Assembly: GCF_037975245.1 (NCBI RefSeq)
Contig: NC_092565.1
Location: 10,281,499-10,345,498, forward strand
Reading direction: 5' to 3'
From: Apostichopus japonicus
Lineage: Eukaryota > Echinodermata > Holothuroidea > Aspidochirotida > Stichopodidae
Length of the DNA: 64,000 nt
Position numbers and translations under genes: made by a program. This document shows, one piece after another, positions 56,901 to 64,000 of this stretch; positions within the stretch are counted from its first letter, which is position 1, and each line of letters starts with the position of its first letter. The notes beneath the pieces are model-generated. The model was not told where the DNA came from. It saw only the letters and a list, made by a program, of their open reading frames with translations, and made no database searches.

Positions 56901-59079
56901 TGCACCGACATAACTATGTCGGCATACGCTGAAACAATGCAATGTTAAAGGTTTTAATACCATTACATCAACATATATTGAACTTCCCTTTTCATTTCTA
57001 AAGATCTAAAGATGAATATTTAAACTGGTTGTCGGACACCACCATTCATTTTCGATGGTACCCTTCTGATCAGAATGTCGACATACGGAGAAATTAAAAA
57101 TCTCCGGTAAGAATGTTAAACTAAATTACAACATTAAATGGTTTGCCAAAAACAATGTCCAGGTTATTTAAAAATCCTCCGAGAAGTTTGTTTATTTTCA
57201 ATTGAAATATCAGTACCTTTGGCGCCTGCATGTAAACGTAAAAAAATATTGTGCGAGCAGACAATATGGTACCAAAGTAGCGTCATTGAGCTACCGTACA
57301 TTTTAGCACACGCTTCTCGCTAATTTTTAATGCCATTGTAACCATAGCTGCGGGATTCCTTAGTCTCGGCTTATATACTTGGTGGTGTTGGCTTATATAC
57401 ATGGAGTCATCGTTTCTCAACAATTCTCAATTTCGAAGTAACATGAATAGCACTACTAAAGTGCATGCAGCGGTTTTGAGCATGAGAAATTCAAGTGATA
57501 TCAGTAAATAACAGTGACTTTTTAAGATGGGAAGTGGGTCAGCCAAACTACTTTGGATAAAGAAGTATAATAAAAATTGCTTGTTGCTTATTACAGGATA
57601 ATATTTCTTTGGCTTTCCTTGTTCCAGGAAATTCTTCTTTCATTTTTTACGAGCATTTGCAAACGTTGAGTATAGGTTACTACAGTTAGTAACTATTCAA
57701 CCCGACACACATCATTTTATTCTCAACCCTTTTCCAACCGCCTGTTTTCACTCAGAACCCTTGCTACAACACCAAACCAACCTTTCCTGCCAGGCTCACC
57801 TTTTTTTCCGATGCCAGGTAGTACTTACCGACCTTTATATTAAAGGCAAGGAGTCACCCCCTCCCCACCCCTTCCTTCTTCTTCCCCCAAATATATATCA
57901 ACAAACTAAATATTCATATCCGTATGAGTTTCACATAAGACAACGACTTCACAAATGTTTTGTGGAGACAACGGTACTAATACCCAGGGAAACTAACTAT
58001 TCAGAGAAACTGAAAAGAATGACTTTGATGAAAAGAAATTAATTCAACTTTGCAAAATAATTTTACTAACATTTTCTTTCGAAATAATTCGGCTACATTT
58101 GATCCCACACTTGCATACAAAATGATATATACTCCGGCATGGTACCAACCTACACGTCCTCTTGCAACATAGCCCTCGATAAGAAAGTCAGTTCAAAGGT
58201 CATATCACCTATACACTTGTGCATAGTACATAGATGGCATTTGATCCTATGAGTTCACACACCCGCCCAAATGCCATCATGAATGATAAGGCATATATTA
58301 TTTGAATTGTAGGGGTTCTCCATTAATTTGGGCCCATAGAGAAACAATAGTTTGAGCATAAATATTATGCAATAAATGTGTAGAAAAAAAACCCTTAGAG
58401 AACTGACCTTATAAGCCTGTAACACTTCCATATATATCAGATGTACCTAATGCATATTAGAATCTGAGCTGAAAGTTGTTATTGTCTGGTATATTAGTTT
58501 CATAACTAGCCACTCTATCTTCATTGGAGGCGAAAATATATATTTCATATTTCGTCTATAGGGAATTTGAAATGGGCTGTTAAAATGTTTATTGAATATT
58601 TGTTGGAAGTGGAAATTGGTCATATTATGATAATACCCATACAGACGTTAGGACCTTCATGCAAAAATATAATTTATCTTCTATATAATTCTATTTAATT
58701 TATCTTAAATATAATCTATCCCTCTCAAATATACTAGACAGATTATTAATGGTAATTCATACATGCTAAAAATTGGATGAACCCAATAAATTGCGCCTTC
58801 CCGCGGTGTCTACACAATGAGTATCTCGAATCTGTAGTGTGATGACGTGTAACTTAATGTCATTGGTTCTAATCCAGTTTCAGTCATTTGTTTTTACTCC
58901 TTCAAAAATCAAGCCTATTAAGAACTTTCAGTGAAGTACTTAAATGTTGGGGGGGGGGTGAGGGGGGCTTTCTAGCAACTTTTAGTATAATAAACTTGCG
59001 GGGCAATTTAGGTGACACATTAAATATCAAAATCTGAACATAGATTTATGTAATGGATTCACTGAAAACTTAAATTGGT
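53995..59079. other. Region upstream of actin, nothing recognised
   Basis: No ORF here has recognisable similarity. C-rich tracts at 54830-54850 and 56032-56060 and a G9 run near 58949. Confidence 0.5.
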
Positions 59080-59455
59080 TCACCGACTAACATAACGTTA
59101 GTCCATCTGGTGCCTCTCCCGACTAACATAGCCTTAGTCAGTTGCTATACCGACTAATTTATTCCTTAGTCAGTTGGATTTCTTAGTCGGTCATCTTAGT
59201 CCGTCAGCTTAGTCGATCAACAATTTCTTAGTAGGTAAATGTATATTAGTCAGTTACCTTGGTTGGTGACATTAGTCGGTCTTTACCGACTAATTTATAT
59301 GAGCCACCGACTAGTTTATAGCAGGTTTTACATTAGTCAGGATGGTGCCTCTCCCGACTAACCTTTCTTAGTCGGTATCGACTGACTAGTTGCACTGACT
59401 AGAATCACTGAAAGAATTAAACCCGACTAGTTTCACTGACTAGCATCACTGAAAG
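59080..59455. repeat. Cluster of CCGACTAA / TTAGTCGG motifs
   Basis: About twenty exact or near copies of the 8-mer CCGACTAA and its complement lie within 375 bp in both orientations. Longer repeats are also present: GGTGCCTCTCCCGACTAAC at about 59109 and about 59344, and CACTGACTAGnATCACTGAA twice near 59394 and 59440. Outside this tract the motif is not conspicuous. Confidence 0.9.
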
Positions 59456-59740
59456 AAAAGAGAGCAGAAGAAACACAAATAATGTGTACGTTGGCAGTAT
59501 TTATTTCTGATAAAACTTCTGATGTCTACAAAGGCTGACTTTCGACAGATAGAGAAGACATCACTGTAAACAAAAATCTGAAAATATGATTTTATTCCAA
59601 CAAAGTTAAGACAAGTTAATGGATCAAACATGGATCGCAAAAGTATAGCACTGCACAATAATGCAAAGTTGAATCTTGGGCAAGGGTTCCTCATGACTTT
59701 CGTTTTAAAGTGGTACCCCAAATCGACACCAGTTAAGTCT

Positions 59741-59821
59741 TCACGAACAAAGAGTGTTTCTCTTAACTACAAATGGCCTCCCACTTGTCTTCAGGAAGCC
59801 AAAATCTGCACCATTATTGAC
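59741..59821 (-). CDS. Candidate last coding exon of an unknown minus-strand gene
   Basis: A strong acceptor (CATATTTTCTGTTCACAG) precedes GTCAATAATGG at 59821. In phase 0 the exon reads VNNGADFGFLKTSGRP through KRNTLCS and stops at TGA (59743-59741). Minus-strand AATAAA signals follow near 59592 and 59503, so a short coding end plus a 3' UTR of 150-250 nt is plausible. No family recognised, and the upstream exons are not established. Confidence 0.25.
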   Translation of the reverse strand, partial: VNNGADFGFLKTSGRPFVVKRNTLCS

Positions 59822-60074
59822 CTGTGAACAGAAAATATGATATATGTGTAAGCACAGATACAGATATAGCACATGATAACTCACATTATCATAAACATAC
59901 ATTTACATTAAAATTTTATAACATATTGGGAGGTATACATTTAAATCTAGGTCCATCAAATTATAAGCCAGGAATAGCAGCTTTACCAAATAATTATTAG
60001 CTTTGCACAGCATAACACCAAGTTATTTTTCAAAGCTTAATAATTATGTTAATCATGTTAATAATGATCCCAAT

Positions 60075-61470
60075 AGACCGGGAGCCCAGAGGGTTTGGTT
60101 AGCTGGGAAGGTAACCAATTGCCTTGTACATCACAATGTTCACAGTGCATTCCTGTATATGAAACCAGACGACTGGCAAACCGACTGTGGTGGGTGTGGC
60201 TGGGAGAGCAATTTTAAAGTCACCTAATAGCTAACCTAGATCAGCTTTCATGGTAACCACATCAAAGTAAGAACAATGTGTCAGGTATGGCCCCAAGAGC
60301 AACAAATGGCCATCGCCAGTAATTATTGGTGGTGGGGTACCCCTGCCAGTGATCAACAATTGACCCCTCAAGACTGACCTAGGTCAGCTCATGAGGTAAC
60401 CACTTGAAACCTACTGGAAAATGTTGGTTAGGACTTCAGATACAACTGATGGGCATTGCCAGTAATTTTTATTGGTGGGGTACCCCTGCCAGTAGACCCC
60501 CAATATGCCCAACCCCTCATTGACCTAGGTGAGCTCATGATTTGACCAGTTGAAACCTACAGGAAAATGATAGGTATCACTTCATATGTAAGGATGGGCA
60601 TTTCCAGTAGTTTATATTGGTAATTTGGTGGGCCACCACTGCCAGAGTCCGCCCATCCCTTACATATAGAATCCTGTCAATCATTTTCCAGTAGTTTTCA
60701 ACTGGTTAAATCATGAGCTGACCTAGATCAATGAGGGGGGGGGGGGCATTTTAGGGGTCTACTGGCAGGGGTACCCCACTAATATAAATTACTGGAAATG
60801 CCCATCCCTTACATATAGAGTCCTGCCAATCATTTTCCAGTAATTTTTCAACTGGTTATCTCATGAGCTGACCTAGGTCAATGAGGGAATGGGCATTTTG
60901 GGGGTCTACTGGCAGGGGTACCCCCCCCCCAATTTAAATTATTGGAAATGCCCATCCCTTACATATGAAGTGATACCATTTTACAGTAGTTTTCAACTGG
61001 TTACCTCATGAGCTAATCTAGGTCAATGGGGGATGGGCATTTTGGGGGTCTACTGGCAGGGGTACCCCACCAATAAAACTTACTGGCAATGCCCATCAGT
61101 TGTATCTGAAGTCCTAACCAACATTTTCCAGTAGGTTTCAAGTGGTTACCTCATGAGCTGACCTAGGTCAGCCGTGAGGGGTCAATTGTTGATCACTGGC
61201 AGGGGTACCCCACCACCAATAATTACTGGCGATGGCCATTTGTTGCTCTTGGGGCCATACCTGACACATTGTTCTTACTTTGATGTGGTTACCATGAAAG
61301 CTGATCTAGGTTAGCTATTAGGTGACTTTAAAATTGCTCTCCCAGCCACACCCACCACAGTCGGTTTGCCAGTCGTCAGGTTTCATATACAGGAATGCAT
61401 TGTGAACATTGTGATGTACCAGGCAATTGGTTACCTTCCCAGCTAACCAAACCCGCTGGACTCCCGCTCT
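60075..61470. mobile_element. Long fold-back (palindromic) element
   Basis: The outer ends are inverted copies: AGAcCGGGAGnCCAGnGGGT on the left, and its complement ending at 61470. The two arms match nearly base for base over more than 300 bp inward. Further in, both arms consist of tandem units of roughly 150-200 bp, each with GGTGGGGTACCCCTGCCAGT, CCCCCAAAATGCCCA, TGACCTAGGTCAGCTCATGA and GGTAACCA. The axis is near 60650, so the right arm is longer by one or two units. No transposase ORF, so non-autonomous. No clear target-site duplication. Confidence 0.85.
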
Positions 61471-61599
61471 ACAGATCAGTGAAAATTTGACCAAACTTAT
61501 GAAGCTTGCACGTAAATGATATACTAGACTGTTTTTTTTTTAAAACAGGTTATGTATCTTTAATATCATTAAACAGTTGGGTACAATAGTTAAACTCAC

Positions 61600-61667
61600 T
61601 CTTCCATCTTTTTTCTCTATGGTACTTGTTCCTTTGCTTTTTGGACTCTTGGATAAACTCTTTTGTT
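61600..61667 (-). CDS. Candidate short internal exon, basic peptide
   Basis: A 68-bp segment between an acceptor (GGTACCCTTCACAG) and an excellent donor (TGGAAGA/GTGAGTTT). Its open frame reads TKEFIQESKKQRNKYHREKR plus WK, very basic and probably helical. It lies on the same strand as the candidate exon at 59821, but its phase (one base left over) does not join that exon in an open frame, so at least one more exon would be needed. A further possible mini-exon (about 61807-61838) lies just upstream. Tentative. Confidence 0.22.
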
Positions 61668-61679
61668 CTGTGAAGGGTA

Positions 61680-62640
61680 CCAATATATCATCTTAAAACA
61701 TGTCTTTAAGCCATATATAACACAGTTCTCCTCTTCTGTTGTTGCCTCCACACTGGTGTCGTACTACACAGGAAACCTCACCCTTGACTTAGATATTTGG
61801 CTTTTCAATTCCTGCTGGAAAAAAGAAACAGCAAAGTATTCATCATTTGAAAAAAAAAATTAAATAAAGTTGTCACCACAAAGTTATGTGAGATTTGCTT
61901 CCACTATAGTCTCAAAAAACAATCCCAAAGTTTGAAGCAGACTGTATAAAGCTGAAAATTTGAACGAGAGTGTCATCACCATTGCAACCAGAATCAAATG
62001 CCCAGAATACAGAGATAATAAAACATGGGCTAAATCTTTGTTTGTTTTTATGATCTTTAAAAATATAAAATTTTAGAAACAGAAATGCACTGAGCCAACT
62101 TATTTATAGGCCTAATCGTTTTCAGTTGTTATTTTGCTTGCTCACATAACAAGCCTGTTTAGACCTAGGCTAGAGGAGAATCAGTACTTTGTTACACTAA
62201 GTTTGTCTTTCGGTCGTTTGATTTAGTCTTACTAGTAGTACTAAAGTATATAATGGACCGGCGAAGACTAGAGAATACCCAGAGTTTTAGCAACTGCGTT
62301 AAACTGTATCATCTGATCTATTATTTACGTCAATGAGTTTCATTCAATCTAGGATCAAAAAGAAAAAACTAATTAATCTTAACCTTTAAACTTTGCTACT
62401 AAACAGATATGCTTGAATTACAAATAAATGTCAAAAAAACATCATAATCTACGAATCGATGCATATACATGTATACATATACATAAACAGAATAATTTGA
62501 ATTCGCGCAAGTGAACCCTGCACTACATTGGACAGAAAAAAAACGTGCAATTAGACCAAACTAAACATACTAAATTTTCCGTTACTTCTACATAAAATAT
62601 CAATACAAATACAACAACTTACTCTTTTGGCAGTATACTA
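61680..62640. other. Intergenic or intronic, nothing firm
   Basis: AT-rich; a possible mini-exon near 61807-61838 (minus) between a pyrimidine-rich acceptor and TCAAGG/GTGAGG. Nothing else recognised. Confidence 0.4.
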
Positions 62641-62653
62641 AAAGCACATGTTA

Positions 62654-63314
62654 CAGGGATGTAAGTGCAGCCCCCAAAAAAACCCGGAAAACTATTCGGA
62701 GAAACCGGGGGAATGCCGTCCTAACACATCCTACTCCTAGCTCTGAATACTTACGCACTATCGTTATGTTGGCTAGCTCAAAAGTATTAGCGCTAACAGT
62801 AACACATCCTACCCCTTGTTCTGACTACTTACACACTATCGTTATGTTAGGCTAGCTCCAAGTAACGAATACGTCGCAGCGAAATCCGGAATAAAAAACA
62901 GTCTCACATTTGAAAGCGATCACGAATATCGACTATCATATGCGTATCCCGTAGATTTAGCCGCTCACAAATATCACAAGCGTTAATTCCGAAACTTATG
63001 TCGAGCACCAGCAGTTACGAATCAACGTGAATTAGGCAAGGTTTTTCAACGACAGAAATGAGCTATGGCGATTTGAAGTTCGCACGTACGCAACGATGTT
63101 CACATGGCACACACAATGTTGTACAGTGCAATGCGATGTGTAACAGGAAATGGTATTTTGCTTGATCGATGAGTGAAAATTGAAGTTAGCTTGCTGCAAC
63201 GGGCCAGGCATTTTTGCCGCGTTGTGTCTTTGATATTTGTACAATTTTGTGGAACTTTATTGGAATTAAAAAAAAACCGGATTACCGTAAAAATACGGAA
63301 GACTTACATCCCTG
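62654..63314. mobile_element. Non-autonomous hAT-like DNA transposon
   Basis: Perfect 13-bp terminal inverted repeats: CAGGGATGTAAGT at 62654-62666 and ACTTACATCCCTG at 63302-63314. A perfect 6-bp direct repeat ATGTTA flanks both sides (62648-62653 and 63315-63320). The 661-bp interior has no transposase. The CAGGG-type end resembles hAT elements; those usually make 8-bp target duplications, though groups with 5-6 bp are known. A subterminal A/T-rich plus CCGG motif occurs at both ends. Confidence 0.7.
62722..62860. repeat. About 81-bp duplication inside the hAT-like element
   Basis: AACACATCCTACnCCTnGnT, CTGAnTACTTACnCACTATC and GTTATGTTnGGCTAGCTC occur twice, at about 62722 and 62802. Confidence 0.85.
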
Positions 63315-63320
63315 ATGTTA

Positions 63321-64000
63321 TAATAACTTCAGACTATCAAGCTTTCCTGAGAAAAAACGGTTAATACTTCTTACAGTAAACAAGTCGACCGTGAAGGAAT
63401 GTCGCAATTGTTTCCTGGGCGTGACCGGAAATTAAATACTAAAAAATGATAAATGAAAAGGTTAAATAGAACTGAAGCGTGCATCCTGACTGCTCGCAAC
63501 ATATAATACCGTTGACTAGCCAACATAATTTGTTCAGCCTACTGTGACTGTACGTTTGAAGGTCTAGCCTTGCTTATTCAATATCACAAAGCCTACCCAT
63601 TTAGATTCACATGGGAAATTACAGGAAATCTTTACCAAATGAGTGTAGACTTCAAATAAACTATCGAGACTTATAGTTCCAGCATTTGTTTGGGAATAAA
63701 TTAGAAGATTATGTGCCACTGTTCAATCTAGCCCAATACACACATAAGACATTGTTAATTGGTGTTTAGAATGCACACTTTAGTGTTGAGAATGCACTGC
63801 AGTACCCAGTAGAAGCCTATAGGCTACTCACTGTCATTGCACTTGTGTATTGCGAAACGCCAGCGTGACAACGTTAGCGTTACACTTACCATAATACAGT
63901 ACTAGTGCCAGTGGCCTAACAATTAACTTTAATTTTACCTTCAAGTTAAAGGAATAACAGGTAGGCCGATGATGGCAGTTAATACCTCCATTCTTCTAAA
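63321..64000. other. Intergenic, nothing recognised
   Basis: No convincing ORF or repeat. Confidence 0.5.

Overview
The window looks like AT-rich nuclear DNA of a marine invertebrate deuterostome, most likely an echinoderm. The main support is a complete five-exon actin gene whose introns fall after codons 42 and 122 and inside codons 205 and 268. From memory of published gene structures this matches sea-star-type actins better than sea-urchin actins, which usually keep fewer of these introns. The species call is an inference. Coding density is low, and most of the 64 kb is intergenic or intronic DNA full of microsatellites, minisatellites, fold-back repeats and long poly(dG)/poly(dC) runs.

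The clear genes are four. Three are intronless paralogues of 648-650 codons (27173-29119 on -, 31277-33229 on +, 39653-41599 on +). Each encodes a type II membrane protein with two consecutive GT31 (beta-1,3-galactosyltransferase-like) domains in one chain. The first two lie head to head as the arms of a large inverted duplication with a spacer of about 0.9 kb. The third lies about 6.4 kb further on. Similarity between the copies is mosaic, suggesting gene conversion. The fourth gene is the actin gene (CDS 47427-52761 on -), with a separate 5' leader exon near 53.9 kb, a TATA box and a perfect CArG box.

Layout: 0-5.6 kb holds a GGTAT pentanucleotide array and little else; 5.6-6.5 kb a four-copy 124-bp tandem repeat next to a dispersed repeat whose inverted relative lies at 44.6-44.9 kb; 7.47-10.04 kb a perfect 1286-bp tandem duplication carrying a candidate minus-strand exon; 10-27 kb is nearly empty apart from (TA)n and GAT repeats; 27-42 kb is the GT31 cluster with low-complexity and fold-back DNA between copies 2 and 3; 42.6-43.9 kb is an uninterrupted (GATA)n array of about 1.2 kb; 46.6-54 kb is the actin gene; 59-63.4 kb holds a TTAGTCGG-motif cluster, a 1.4-kb fold-back element, and a 661-bp element with 13-bp perfect terminal inverted repeats and a 6-bp target duplication.

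The GT31 proteins would act in the Golgi lumen on glycoproteins or glycolipids, and actin is cytoskeletal; nothing links them functionally. The most unusual biology here is the tandem-domain GT31 family and its inverted, gene-converting cluster. Other coding calls (candidate exons at 3.5, 7.7/9.0, 59.8 and 61.6 kb) rest only on splice-site and reading-frame arguments and are tentative.
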